DNA of 64,000 nt from Pantanalinema rosaneae (GCF_050753385.1 NZ_JBLZFZ010000035.1:18364-82363); one strand, 5' to 3'. Shown: positions 53,897 to 63,266, counted from the stretch's first letter. The notes: generated from the sequence alone by a model not told the origin. Made by a program: numbers and translations.

Positions 53897-55198
53897 TTAG
53901 CCCTCCTGTCTGCCGATCCATCGATTCACGACCCGTCCTGGAATGGTTTGTCCCAACCAGGGGGTATTGGTCGATCGCGATCGCAGAGACGTACTCTCTA
54001 CCGTCCAGGGGTGATGGGGATCAAATAGGATTAGTTCGGCAGGTTGGTTCAGATCGATCATGGGAGGGGCTTGCTGCAAACAGGCGGCGGGACGGGTACT
54101 CAATGCCTGCCAGAGTTCCAGCGCTGACCATTGACCGCTAGCCACCAATGTTTGCCAGAGGAGCGGTAGGGCAAGTTCCAGACCGATCGCTCCGGTGGGG
54201 GCTTCGGCAAAGGCGACGGTTTTCTCCTCGTAACTATAGGGGGTGTGATCAATGGCGATCGCATCCAGAATGCCCGCTTGCACCGCTTGTTGAAGTGCCT
54301 GTTGATCCGCCGGATTCCCTAAGGGAGGAGCTAACCTCAGGTGCGGGTCGTAGCTACCCACCGCCTGACTATTGAGTAACAAATGCATCCAGGTGGTACT
54401 CGCAGTGATGGGAGCGCCTTGAGCTTTGGCGGCTTGAATTAACTCCACACTCCGGGCGGTAGACACGCGCATGATATGAACGGGCGTTTGAATTGTCGCA
54501 ATATATTCCAGCAGGGCAGCCAGGGGAGCGGTTTCTGCAAAGCTGGGAATGCCCGGTAAGCCGAAGATAATCGACTCGTACCCCTCCCGCATCACGCCAT
54601 TCCCCACCAGGGTCGGATCACATGCCCAGAGGGCGATCGGTTTGTTCAGGGGTTGTCCATACTCCAGCAACCGCCGGATCAGGGCTGGATGATTCAGCGA
54701 TCGACCATCGGCAAACCCGACAATCTCGGTGGTCGCTAATTCTGCCAGTTCGGTCATTTGCTGCCCCTGGGTTTCCTGAGTCAGGGCTGCCCAGCAGTAC
54801 AGGTGGGGGAGAGGCGTGTTTGAGGCTAGATGCAACGATCGCTGTAAGGTCTGGTGTCGGTTCTTGATCCAGGCAACCATTGCCGGAGTGTCGATCGCGG
54901 GTTGAGTCCCTGGTAGGATGGCGATGCGGGTGAAACCACCGACGCTAGCCGCCTGGAGTAACGATTCCAGGGTTTCTCGTGCTTCAAAGCCCGGTTCACC
55001 GGATTGGCTGTACAGATCCACCAGACCGGGAGCCGCGATCAGCCCCCGACAGTCCCGGACGCTGGTATCCGTGGGGTAATCGCTGAGGCTATCGGCGATC
55101 GCCCGAATCATGCCATCGGTAATCAGCAGATCGGCGATCCGATCGGTTTGCGTGACCGGATCGATAACCCGCACCTGTTGGAGCAATTCACTTGCCAA
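53897..55198 (-). CDS. Dihydroorotase-like protein lacking usual metal ligands
   Basis: A 433-residue amidohydrolase-fold protein related to PyrC. The block GLVDLYSQSGEPGFEARETL is the position of the canonical DxHxHxREPG zinc motif, but both histidines are Tyr and Gln, and the later DHAPH motif reads DHTPY. It is therefore probably not a normal dihydroorotase, like the non-catalytic paralogues known to partner other pyrimidine enzymes. The start is a TTG at 55198, supported by AAGGAG at good spacing. It follows the phosphatase gene by 12 bases in an operon. Confidence 0.8.
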   Translation of the reverse strand: MASELLQQVRVIDPVTQTDRIADLLITDGMIRAIADSLSDYPTDTSVRDCRGLIAAPGLVDLYSQSGEPGFEARETLESLLQAASVGGFTRIAILPGTQPAIDTPAMVAWIKNRHQTLQRSLHLASNTPLPHLYCWAALTQETQGQQMTELAELATTEIVGFADGRSLNHPALIRRLLEYGQPLNKPIALWACDPTLVGNGVMREGYESIIFGLPGIPSFAETAPLAALLEYIATIQTPVHIMRVSTARSVELIQAAKAQGAPITASTTWMHLLLNSQAVGSYDPHLRLAPPLGNPADQQALQQAVQAGILDAIAIDHTPYSYEEKTVAFAEAPTGAIGLELALPLLWQTLVASGQWSALELWQALSTRPAACLQQAPPMIDLNQPAELILFDPHHPWTVESTSLRSRSTNTPWLGQTIPGRVVNRWIGRQEG

Positions 55199-55210
55199 TG
55201 CTCTGCTCCT

Positions 55211-56566
55211 TTACAGCGCTCCGGCTGCCGTTTTGTCCAGCACTCCCCCTGCCAGATGGTTCGTGATATTCATCGCCATCAGCACAGGTTGGTGATTGCC
55301 AGCATGGGGGTAATCAATCACGCTAACGGCTCCATTCCCCTGTTTGAAGCTCCAGAACTGCTCGGGTCCAAATCCCATCACATAACAAAGAATGGCTTTA
55401 TTGATCGCATCATGGGCAACGACCATTGTGATGCCGGGTTCGGGTCGAGTTTGAGCCGTTTGCACAATCTCATCCCATGCCGCGATCGCCCGTTCCCATA
55501 CCTGCTGTAAGTTCTCACCTTCGGGCATTTGCACTGTTTCGGGAGCCTGTTGCCAGCGCTGCAATTCCCCCGGAAACTCCTGCTCAATTTCCGCTTCCAG
55601 TTTGCCCTCCCATCGGCCGTGACTGATTTCTTGCAGGTTGTCGTTGAGCTCCAATTCCACGTCTGGGTGGTGTTGCAGAATAATTTCAGCCGTTTCTTTT
55701 GGACGCAGCATGGGGCTGGTGACGGCATAGCGAATGGGAATTGCCTGGAGAAAGTTCGCCGCTTGTTGGGACTGCATTTGCCCCATATCATTCAACGGCA
55801 CATCGATTTGCCCCTGGAATCGCTTCTGTCGGTTCCAATCGGTTTCTCCATGCCGAACCAGGAGTAATCGGGCACCCTGGAAGCCTTTGCGGGGTTTGGG
55901 GAGTGGATCGCCCAGGTGAGCGGTTTGGTTGAGGGATTCGATTTGCACCTGATCCCCTAGCTTGCCGGAAAAGTTCAGGACAGTGATGCCACAGTTCGAC
56001 TGGTGCAGGTTCTGGAACTTCTCGATCGGCAATCCGATCGCCGTACTGATCAAGGCTCGATTAATCGCACTATGGGCAACCAGCAACACCGTTTTGCCTG
56101 AATGCTGGGGCAGAAACTCTTGCCAAAATGCGGTCGCGCGATCGTATAACGCCACGATCGGGAAATAGTCCGTAGGTTGCCCGTCCTCTCCTGGCACAAC
56201 CATCCGCAGCCGGTGGGGTTGCTCCCGCCAGTCAAGGTAGTCTTGGGGATATGTCTCCTCCACTTCCTTAAAGAGCAGCCCTTCCCACAGCATCAGGTTA
56301 ACTTCCTTTAACTGTTCCAGAGTTTGTAGGGGAGCTTTGGGCGGCTGGTTCAACTGAGACAGAATAATCTCGACCGTATCCTTGGCTCGTCTGAGGGGAC
56401 TGCTGTAAACCGCATCAAAAGCCAAATCGCTCAGGGCTTTCCCTACCAGTTGAGCTGTTGTTTGTCCGGTTTCTGTCAGCGTGGACTTATCGGTATAGCC
56501 TTGAATTCGCCGTTCCACGTTAAAACTGCTCTCGCCGTGTCTCACGAGAATGACCCGAGTAGCCAG
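55211..56566 (-). CDS. Tandem histidine phosphatase (phosphoglycerate-mutase-like) protein
   Basis: 451 residues with two full histidine-phosphatase domains, each with an RHG motif: ILVRHGESSFNVERRIQGYT near the start and LLVRHGETDWNRQKRFQGQ near residue 230, and matching AHSAINRAL / AHDAINKAI blocks with the second histidine. The substrate is not fixed; related cyanobacterial proteins act as phosphoserine phosphatase or phosphoglycerate mutase. No ATG fits: I place the start at a CTG (56566) preceded by GGAGG with an 8-base spacer; a TTG at 56608 gives 14 more residues. Confidence 0.88.
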   Translation of the reverse strand: MATRVILVRHGESSFNVERRIQGYTDKSTLTETGQTTAQLVGKALSDLAFDAVYSSPLRRAKDTVEIILSQLNQPPKAPLQTLEQLKEVNLMLWEGLLFKEVEETYPQDYLDWREQPHRLRMVVPGEDGQPTDYFPIVALYDRATAFWQEFLPQHSGKTVLLVAHSAINRALISTAIGLPIEKFQNLHQSNCGITVLNFSGKLGDQVQIESLNQTAHLGDPLPKPRKGFQGARLLLVRHGETDWNRQKRFQGQIDVPLNDMGQMQSQQAANFLQAIPIRYAVTSPMLRPKETAEIILQHHPDVELELNDNLQEISHGRWEGKLEAEIEQEFPGELQRWQQAPETVQMPEGENLQQVWERAIAAWDEIVQTAQTRPEPGITMVVAHDAINKAILCYVMGFGPEQFWSFKQGNGAVSVIDYPHAGNHQPVLMAMNITNHLAGGVLDKTAAGAL

Positions 56567-56826
56567 ATGCGTATCCTCCTTGGTAGTGGGGTGGTGGACA
56601 ATGAACAATGAACGGTTAACAGGTCACAATGATGAGTCGCTGCTGAGGGTTCATTGGGTACTGCTGATTGATCGCTGTTGATTGCACACCGAATCAGAAG
56701 CATTTTACCCTGTCTCAAGGACGGACTTGACCGTGTTAACCCCTGATATTCGTTCCAGGCTGTAGGATGAGTTAGCGATCGCCTGCTCGATCGCCTGGAT
56801 AGTTTGTGACCTAACGAAGAGGATGC

Positions 56827-58347
56827 ATGACGATCAAGCGTTTGGTGTTGGTAGTCCTGACGGCAGTGGCAATCTGCCTGATCGGGTTGGATTTGTTAGG
56901 GAGCTTTAACCGACTACAAGTTCAAAGCCAACTAGAACTGTATCAAACCAATCTGTTACTGCAAGCGACTGAACTTCAGGGAGATGAATCGGGTCTGGCT
57001 TCTGCCCAACAGGTGTTGCTTCAGGGTGAGCCTCTCAAAACTGCCACAGAGCAGTACCAAGATTCTCGTCAGACTGCCCAAACCAGCTTGCAACAAACGG
57101 AGACGTTGCTTGCCTCAGCCAGTAAATCCCAGGCAACCGCATTACAGCAGTCAGTATTAGAACTGCGACGATCGCTGGCAAAACTAGATCTAAATTTGGG
57201 GATTTTGCAGGTCGAGCAGGAGCAGATCGAAGCGGCACAACAAACCTGGGCAGAGGCAACGCAGCAAGCCGAACTGGCAGGGATGGAACCCTTACAGCAA
57301 ACGGCTGACGTGCTAATTGGGCTATGGAGTCGTCCGGCACAGTTAATGCCTGAGGCAGAACCGCTCTTGAAAAAGCAGTTAACAGGTTGGTTCCGCTATC
57401 GCGGGTTAACGCAGTTGTATCAGTTGCAACAACGTCAAACCTTATTAGCCGAGTTGCAGGTAGCAGAACAGCAGGCAGCAGAACGATCGCTCCGGAGTTT
57501 GGCAATTCTAAGCGGAGTGCCGGTGTTAGGCAGCTTGCTCGGGGTGGGGATTCTACTCTTTTTGTTAGCCCAGTGGGCAGTGCGGAAAAAACAAGCCCTG
57601 CTGTCGCCCAGTAGTATGTCTGCCTGGTCAACACCCTGGAATGGGGAAGTAATCTGGGAGGTGCTGATCTTTGGATTTTTCCTGGCGAGCCAGTTGTTAT
57701 TGCCGTTGAGTCTGGAACTGTTGCGATCGACTCAGCTCCTGCCCAGCGCCCTGGATCATCGGGCGATCGCGGTTTCGACACTGCTGACCTATCTAGTAGC
57801 CGCCACCTGGAGTTTAAGCATTTTGTATCTGGCAATCAAACCCTTTTTGCCTTTGCCCGACGGTTGGTTCCGGGTCAATCTTCAAGGGCGATGGTGGCTG
57901 TGGGGGATCGGTGGCTATTTAGCCGCACTGCCATTAGTGATCCTGGTGTCCTTGATCAACCAGCAGATTTGGCAAGGGAAGGGAGGCAGTAATCCGATTC
58001 TGCCGATCGCGTTGGAAAATAAAGATAGTGTGGCGCTAACGATCTTTTTTATTACCGCTAGTGTTGCCGCCCCAATTTTTGAGGAATTACTCTTTCGTGG
58101 CTTTCTGCTGCCTTCCTTAACTCGCTATTTTCCGATGTGGGGAGCGATCGCACTCAGCAGTGTCATCTTTGCTGTCGCCCACCTGAATTTATCGGAAGTC
58201 CTGCCGCTGATGACTTTAGGAATGGTTTTAGGCTTTGTCTATGTGCGATCGCGGAATCTCTTGTCATCCATGCTGCTACATGGCATCTGGAATAGTGGCA
58301 CGTTAGTGAGTTTATTGATTTTGGGGAGTGCAACTGGCTCATCCTGA
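56827..58347 (+). CDS. CPBP family intramembrane metalloprotease
   Basis: 506 residues. One N-terminal membrane helix (LVLVVLTAVAICLIGLDLLG), then a Gln/Leu-rich coiled-coil domain (about 40-215) with heptads, then a second part of about eight membrane helices carrying the CPBP motifs FEELLFRGFLLPSL (EExxxR), VIFAVAHLNLSEVLP (H) and SSMLLHGIWNSG. CPBP proteins cleave prenylated or other membrane substrates. The coiled-coil domain is not part of the core family. Its last bases overlap upstream reading of the following ctaA frame. Confidence 0.9.
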   Translation: MTIKRLVLVVLTAVAICLIGLDLLGSFNRLQVQSQLELYQTNLLLQATELQGDESGLASAQQVLLQGEPLKTATEQYQDSRQTAQTSLQQTETLLASASKSQATALQQSVLELRRSLAKLDLNLGILQVEQEQIEAAQQTWAEATQQAELAGMEPLQQTADVLIGLWSRPAQLMPEAEPLLKKQLTGWFRYRGLTQLYQLQQRQTLLAELQVAEQQAAERSLRSLAILSGVPVLGSLLGVGILLFLLAQWAVRKKQALLSPSSMSAWSTPWNGEVIWEVLIFGFFLASQLLLPLSLELLRSTQLLPSALDHRAIAVSTLLTYLVAATWSLSILYLAIKPFLPLPDGWFRVNLQGRWWLWGIGGYLAALPLVILVSLINQQIWQGKGGSNPILPIALENKDSVALTIFFITASVAAPIFEELLFRGFLLPSLTRYFPMWGAIALSSVIFAVAHLNLSEVLPLMTLGMVLGFVYVRSRNLLSSMLLHGIWNSGTLVSLLILGSATGSS

Positions 58348-58441
58348 GGCTGGACTAGTAATATGCAGGGTTTGCTACCCATCCCCTCTCCCGATCGATC
58401 TAACCTCAAATAAACCTCAAACCAGAGCAGAGTTTTTAATT

Positions 58442-61060
58442 GTGTCCCAGGTGATTTCTAATCCGACTCAACCTCTCCCTACGGTTGCCCCAACTCCCGA
58501 GTCCACCCTCAATGTGGCAACGATCGATGTCACTGGCATGAAGTGTGCTGGTTGTGTCAAAGCGGTAGAGCAGGAATTAAGCCAATGTCAGGGGGTGGTC
58601 ACGGCGATCGTCAATTTAGCAACAGAGGTTGCCACGGTAGAGTACGAAACCAACCAAATTGAGCCAGCCTTGTTGGCAGAGAAGCTGACTGAAGCCGGTT
58701 TTCCCTCTCAGGTACGACAACCCCTCAACCCGCTTTCGACGGTAGGCTTGGTAGATATCCAGGCGCAACGGCGACTAGAGGCACAGTCCCAACAACAACG
58801 ACTGGCGATCGCGATTTTACTACTGGTTCTCTCAGCGATCGGTCACCTGGAACAGTTTACGGATCTGACTATTCCGGGTTTGAGTAACATCTGGTTCCAC
58901 TGTGGATTGGCCACGATCGCCCTATTTTTCCCCGGTCGATCGATGTTGGTGGATGGTTGGCGGGGGCTGCGGCGAAATGCTCCCAATATGAATACATTGG
59001 TCAGTTTAGGAACTCTGACTGCCTACACCACTAGCTTGATTGCGTTGCTGTTTCCGTCATTGGGTTGGGACTGCTTTTTCGACGAACCCGTGATGCTGGT
59101 GGGCTTCATTCTATTGGGGCGTACATTAGAACAGCAGGCAAGGCATCGGGCTGGAGCGGCATTTCAAGCCTTGCTGGCACTGCAACCTACGATGGCGCGG
59201 TTGATTCCGGTGGGCGTATGGCAGGGGGCTGAGGCAGATGGGGGAGATCAGGGAGATGGGGGAGAAATAGCGCGGGTGGCAGCGGCGATCGAGGTGCCAG
59301 TAGCTGCTGTGCGGATTGGGGAATGGCTGCAAGTGCTGCCCGGTGATCAAATCCCGGTTGATGGTGAAGTGGTGGCTGGGCAGACCACTGTCGATGAGTC
59401 GATGTTAACGGGGGAAGCGATGCCTGTGGTGAAGCAACCCGGTGATCCGGTCGCCGCCGGAACGTTAAACCAATCGGGGGCGATCGCGTTACGAGCCACT
59501 CGGACGGGGAAAGATACCACCCTGGCACAAATTATTTCAATGGTGGAAGCGGCTCAAACCCGGAAAGCACCAATTCAAAAGCTAGCCGATACGGTGGCAG
59601 GTTACTTCACCTATGGGGTGATGACGATCGCCGCCCTGACCTTTGGCTTCTGGTATTTCATCGGCACTCGCCTCTGGTCAGAGGTGTTAATGGCAGATGG
59701 ACACGGAATGACCGAACAGGGGCATAACCTGTTGCACCACTTTGTTGCCAGCACCCATACCTCGCCTCTGCTGCTGAGTCTGAAGCTGGCGATCGCGGTA
59801 CTCGTAGTTGCCTGTCCCTGTGCGTTAGGGTTAGCCACTCCTACAGCCATTTTGGTTGGTTCGGGGATTGGGGCAGAACGGGGACTGTTAATCCGGGGCG
59901 GCGATATTTTGGAGCAAGTGCATCACCTGGATACGGTAATTCTGGATAAAACCGGCACCTTGACCACCGGAACCCCTCAAGTTACAGACTGCATTCCTTT
60001 ATGCAATCAGCAATCGATCGGGTTGCATGGTGAGGCAGATGTGGCAGATGGCGGAGTAAATCAACTCTCTTCCCCTTCTCCCCTAGCCTCCCTTTCCCCC
60101 TCTCTCCTCCTCCAACTGGCGGCGACCGTTGAGAGTGGCACTCGGCATCCTCTGGCGATCGCGATTCAACACCAGGCACAGCAGCAAGGATTAAACCTAC
60201 TCCCCGCTCAGGATTTTGTAACTCAGCCGGGAGCCGGGGTGGCAGCCACGGTTATTACCGAGGTGGCAGAACTAGGATGGGCTCAACCCTTGCGAGTTAT
60301 TTTAGGAACCCCATCTTGGCTAGAGCAACACGGCATTGTGGTCAGTGAGGCAGTTCTGGCTCAGGCAACTCAGTTCCTTCAACAAGGTAAAACGGTGGTT
60401 TATTTAGGGCTGATGACAGACCACGGTCAGAGGTCGGTGGTGGTTGGCTTGCTAGCGATCGCGGACACACTTAGACCTGATGCGGCTAGTACGATCGCCA
60501 CCCTACAACACATGGGACTACAAGTGATGTTATTGACGGGCGATCGGCGGGAGGTTGCAGATGCGATCGCTCAACCGTTAGGGATTCCTCCAAAGCAGAT
60601 TTTGGCAGAGGTCAAACCTGCCCTGAAAGCCCAGACGATTGCTCAACTCCAGGCGAATGGACATCGAGTAGCGATGGTGGGAGATGGGATTAATGATGCC
60701 CCGGCGCTGGCTCAGGCAGATGTGGGAATTGCTCTCCATTCTGGAACCGATGTGGCTGTGGAAACGGCGGGGATTATTCTGATGCGCGATCGGTTAACCG
60801 ATGTGGTGGCAGCCATTCGGCTGGGGCAAGCAACATTTCGTAAAATTCGCCAAAATTTATTTTGGGCATTTGCTTACAATATTTTGGGCATTCCCCTGGC
60901 GGCTGGGATTTTATTACCCACGATCGGTTTCTCGCTCAGTCCTGCCGCCGCAGGCGCTATGATGGCGTTTAGTTCTGTTAGTGTTATTACCAGTTCCCTG
61001 TTGCTGTATTTGACTGTTGCTCCGTCTATGCCTATCCGCTCCTCTCACCCACAACTGTAG
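58442..61060 (+). CDS. ctaA: Copper-transporting P1B-type ATPase (CtaA-like)
   Basis: About 872 residues. N-terminal heavy-metal domain with TGMKCAGCVKAVEQEL, eight membrane helices with the CPC motif (VVACPCALGLATPT), the actuator TGE (LTGEAMPV), the phosphorylation motif DKTGTLTTG, and GDGINDAPALAQADVGIAL. MKCAGC is nearer CtaA, which brings Cu to the cytoplasm/thylakoid route, than PacS. I take the GTG at 58442; the frame extends to 58328 inside the CPBP gene. Two low-complexity insertions lie at about 59230-59270 (A-domain side) and 60030-60112 (P/N boundary). Confidence 0.9.
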   Translation: MSQVISNPTQPLPTVAPTPESTLNVATIDVTGMKCAGCVKAVEQELSQCQGVVTAIVNLATEVATVEYETNQIEPALLAEKLTEAGFPSQVRQPLNPLSTVGLVDIQAQRRLEAQSQQQRLAIAILLLVLSAIGHLEQFTDLTIPGLSNIWFHCGLATIALFFPGRSMLVDGWRGLRRNAPNMNTLVSLGTLTAYTTSLIALLFPSLGWDCFFDEPVMLVGFILLGRTLEQQARHRAGAAFQALLALQPTMARLIPVGVWQGAEADGGDQGDGGEIARVAAAIEVPVAAVRIGEWLQVLPGDQIPVDGEVVAGQTTVDESMLTGEAMPVVKQPGDPVAAGTLNQSGAIALRATRTGKDTTLAQIISMVEAAQTRKAPIQKLADTVAGYFTYGVMTIAALTFGFWYFIGTRLWSEVLMADGHGMTEQGHNLLHHFVASTHTSPLLLSLKLAIAVLVVACPCALGLATPTAILVGSGIGAERGLLIRGGDILEQVHHLDTVILDKTGTLTTGTPQVTDCIPLCNQQSIGLHGEADVADGGVNQLSSPSPLASLSPSLLLQLAATVESGTRHPLAIAIQHQAQQQGLNLLPAQDFVTQPGAGVAATVITEVAELGWAQPLRVILGTPSWLEQHGIVVSEAVLAQATQFLQQGKTVVYLGLMTDHGQRSVVVGLLAIADTLRPDAASTIATLQHMGLQVMLLTGDRREVADAIAQPLGIPPKQILAEVKPALKAQTIAQLQANGHRVAMVGDGINDAPALAQADVGIALHSGTDVAVETAGIILMRDRLTDVVAAIRLGQATFRKIRQNLFWAFAYNILGIPLAAGILLPTIGFSLSPAAAGAMMAFSSVSVITSSLLLYLTVAPSMPIRSSHPQL
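59230..59270 (+). repeat. In-frame low-complexity insertion 1 in ctaA
   Basis: GAGGCAGATGGGGGAGATCA followed by GGGAGATGGGGGAGA units encode an Asp/Gly-rich loop (EADGGDQGDGGE). The surrounding sequence reads as normal P-type ATPase, so the repeat is an insertion. Confidence 0.7.
60030..60112 (+). repeat. In-frame low-complexity insertion 2 in ctaA
   Basis: Starts with TGAGGCAGATG as insertion 1 does, then a pyrimidine-rich CTTCCCCTTCTCCCCTAGC-type stretch. It encodes an extra Ser/Pro/Leu-rich segment of about 25 residues before LLQLAATVESGTRHPLA. Confidence 0.7.
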
Positions 61061-61167
61061 TGGAGTAGTTTGCGATCGACCTGATTATCCTGAAGCGGCT
61101 AGTGTCTCTATGTTTGTAGAATTAGCCTGGTTAGATCCCTGAATACAGTTGCGCAACTGAACGTTCA

Positions 61168-61716
61168 ATGTCCTCAGAACCCCAGCAAACTCACCTGCTC
61201 ATTATTGAAGATGATAAGGGACGACGTGGATTCATTCTGGATGGTCCCAAATATTCTATTGGGCGTGATCCGACCTGTGATATTCGGTTAGTCTCCCAAT
61301 TTGTCTCCCGCCGACATGCCACGTTGGTTAAAAAAACGAACGAGGATGGCACCTACTATTACCGCATTGTAGACGGCAATCTAAAAGGGCAAAAAAGCTC
61401 GAATGGTTTACTGATTAATAGCCGTAAACGCTACAAGCATAATCTGCAAGATCAGGATGAAGTGGTATTTGGTCCGAAAGTATCAGCGACCTATCGGTTG
61501 TTGAAACGGGATGCGATGCCGACGATTCCCCCGGAACCGGACGAATTTGACATTACGCTGATTAGCCCCAATATGGTGGGCTTTCCTGAGGATGAACCGT
61601 TAGACGATGACCTACTGGAGGATGAGCCATTTGATGATGTTGGGATAGCCGACGATCGCATGGAGGATGAACCAACCGCTGATGGCGATTCCGGTAGATC
61701 CCATCCGGTACATTAG
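61168..61716 (+). CDS. FHA domain protein, copy 1
   Basis: A 182-residue protein. The FHA domain (about 10-110) has YSIGRDPTCDIRLVSQFVSR, RHATLVK and SSNGLLIN, the phosphothreonine-binding loop residues (R, S, N, H). It binds phospho-Thr peptides and is usually linked to Ser/Thr kinases. The C-terminal 50 residues are very acidic (DEPLDDDLLEDEPFDD). Nearly the same N-terminal 130 residues occur in the next FHA gene, so they are a tandem duplication; only this copy has the acidic tail. Confidence 0.92.
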   Translation: MSSEPQQTHLLIIEDDKGRRGFILDGPKYSIGRDPTCDIRLVSQFVSRRHATLVKKTNEDGTYYYRIVDGNLKGQKSSNGLLINSRKRYKHNLQDQDEVVFGPKVSATYRLLKRDAMPTIPPEPDEFDITLISPNMVGFPEDEPLDDDLLEDEPFDDVGIADDRMEDEPTADGDSGRSHPVH

Positions 61717-62202
61717 GGTAGCGTTAAACGCTTGCATCGGTAGCTGCTAGTATTAGCAAGGTTTACAGAAAATGCTACTGCACGATCGACTTAGGAACAG
61801 GATAGAATAGGGTTCTTGCCAAACTTAGCTTTTATATAGGGTTAAGGTAATCTGATTGAAGATGCCCAGCTAATATTGAGGCTATTATAAGCAGTTTGGT
61901 TTTACCAGAAGTAACGGCTTTCCTACAGATCGTGATCGGGTTTGGCAAAATCTATCAGAACTTATTTTGCTAGTCGCCTACAATATTTGGGGAATTCTAT
62001 TGATAGTTGGTGTTTTCTTCTCTGCTTTTCACATCCAAGTCAGCCCTGCCCTGATTCACAAAGGGTCGGGGTTCAGTTTCCTCAAGGTTGTTATGGGTTT
62101 TTCCGGTCGGTTATCATCTCCAGCATCCCCCTGAGGCATCTGAATCGTATTATGCTTTTTGTTTAGCTCCCTTTGAACTTAAATCGCCAGTTATAACGTT
62201 CA
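61717..62202. other. 486-base gap between the FHA genes
   Basis: Contains the ctaA remnant (61920-62160) and, before it, an AT-rich stretch without any recognised element. The last 45 bases, up to AACGTTCAATG at the start of FHA copy 2, match the leader of FHA copy 1. Confidence 0.6.
61920..62160 (+). pseudogene. Decayed copy of ctaA 3' end
   Basis: In the plus frame at 61941 FGKIYQNLF is followed by stops; it matches FRKIRQNLF of CtaA (7 of 9 identical). The DNA shares TACAATATTT (60875-60884 and 61979-61988), CAGYCCTGCC and other short blocks spaced as in the last 220 bases of ctaA, at about 70% identity in the best 50 bases. Multiple stops and small indels show it is dead. It precedes FHA copy 2 as ctaA precedes copy 1. 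Confidence 0.7.
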
Positions 62203-62625
62203 ATGCCTTCAGAACCGCAGCAAAACCACCTACTGATTATTGAAGACGATAAAGGACGGCGTGAATTTATCCTGGATGGACCTGTCTATTCGATTGGACG
62301 TGATCCCAAATGTGATATTCGACTCGTGTCCCAATTCGTTTCCCGTCGGCACGCTACGTTAGTGCAACTACCGAATGATGATGGTACTTATTACTACCGC
62401 ATTGTTGATGGCAACCTGAAAGGTAAGCCTAGCGCTAATGGTCTGCTAATCAACGGTCGCAAGCTTCAGGCTCATGACTTACAGAATGAGGATGAAGTGG
62501 TATTTGGCCCTCAGGTACGAGCAATTTATTACTTGCTAAAACGGGATGCGATCGTACCGCAACCTCCCGATGATTTTGACATCACATTAATTAGTCCTGG
62601 GATGGTTGGTGATCCCGAGGAATAA
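62203..62625 (+). CDS. FHA domain protein, copy 2
   Basis: A 140-residue FHA protein, about 80% identical to copy 1 over the first 130 residues, including YSIGRDPKCDIRLVSQFVSR, RHATLVQ and SANGLLING. It lacks the acidic C-terminal tail of copy 1 and ends soon after ITLISPGMVGDPEE. Same plus strand, 486 bases apart. The shared leader AACGTTCAATG supports one duplication event. Partner kinases unknown. Confidence 0.92.
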   Translation: MPSEPQQNHLLIIEDDKGRREFILDGPVYSIGRDPKCDIRLVSQFVSRRHATLVQLPNDDGTYYYRIVDGNLKGKPSANGLLINGRKLQAHDLQNEDEVVFGPQVRAIYYLLKRDAIVPQPPDDFDITLISPGMVGDPEE

Positions 62626-62720
62626 GCAGGTCATCTCAAGCCAAAACGTCATGCCATAGGACTAGCCGCCTACCTCTACTAAAGTGGGCGGTTACATGAA
62701 GGCGTGAGGATGATGGTATT

Positions 62721-63068
62721 CTAGCCAGCTACCGCTTCAATCAGCTTCCAATGGTGGCTGGTAGAAATGGCTTCACTGACTTGATTAAAGACTTGCCGAC
62801 AATGGTTATCCACCTGAAGGGGCAGTTCTTCATTCTTAATCACGAATTTCATCCGCACCTCTCGATCGGTAGCGGTGGTTTTATCAATCAAAACCTCGAC
62901 CACAACAAGCTGGTTAAAGGCAACGCGACCGGGGATTTCCCGCGCCATTAAGTAGTCCCCGGTCTCGTAAATCACATCAAAGTTGCAGGATGCCAAAACG
63001 TCGTTCAGCATTTGCTGAAGATTGTTTACAGAGACCGCAACTCTAAATAAACCAATGTAACGAGCCAT
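62721..63068 (-). CDS. Conserved hypothetical protein
   Basis: 115 residues from the ATG at 63068, which gives MARYIGLFRVAVSVNNLQQM; 25 more codons are open upstream to 63143 but look unrelated. Helical N-terminus, then alternating strands (VAFNQLVVVEVLID, VRMKFVIKNEELPLQVDN) and a C-terminal helix. No known family is recognised by eye; the strand-helix pattern is of a small alpha/beta fold with no membrane segment. It is convergent with FHA copy 2 and divergent from tmk. Confidence 0.6.
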   Translation of the reverse strand: MARYIGLFRVAVSVNNLQQMLNDVLASCNFDVIYETGDYLMAREIPGRVAFNQLVVVEVLIDKTTATDREVRMKFVIKNEELPLQVDNHCRQVFNQVSEAISTSHHWKLIEAVAG

Positions 63069-63266
63069 GACTATTCCCGGACAAATGACATTCAGATGAA
63101 CATTGCCATGATACCGCTCAGCAAACACGACAAGGTTGTTCACAGTCTAGTGCATCGCGGTACATCTTGCTTGCGATCGGTTGCCAGACAAAAAAGTTCC
63201 CTCTAGAGGTGACAATTGAGCGAGACTTGGTGCATAGATTCAGACACAAGCCAGCGTGGGACAGGT

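Noticed and set aside
57035..57835. A 266-codon open frame on the minus strand inside the CPBP gene
   Set aside because: It lies wholly opposite a gene with clear CPBP motifs and has Pro/Arg/Ser-rich, low-information sequence.
61942..62166. A 74-codon frame between the FHA genes
   Set aside because: Produced by frame-shifted reading of the ctaA remnant; no independent protein features.
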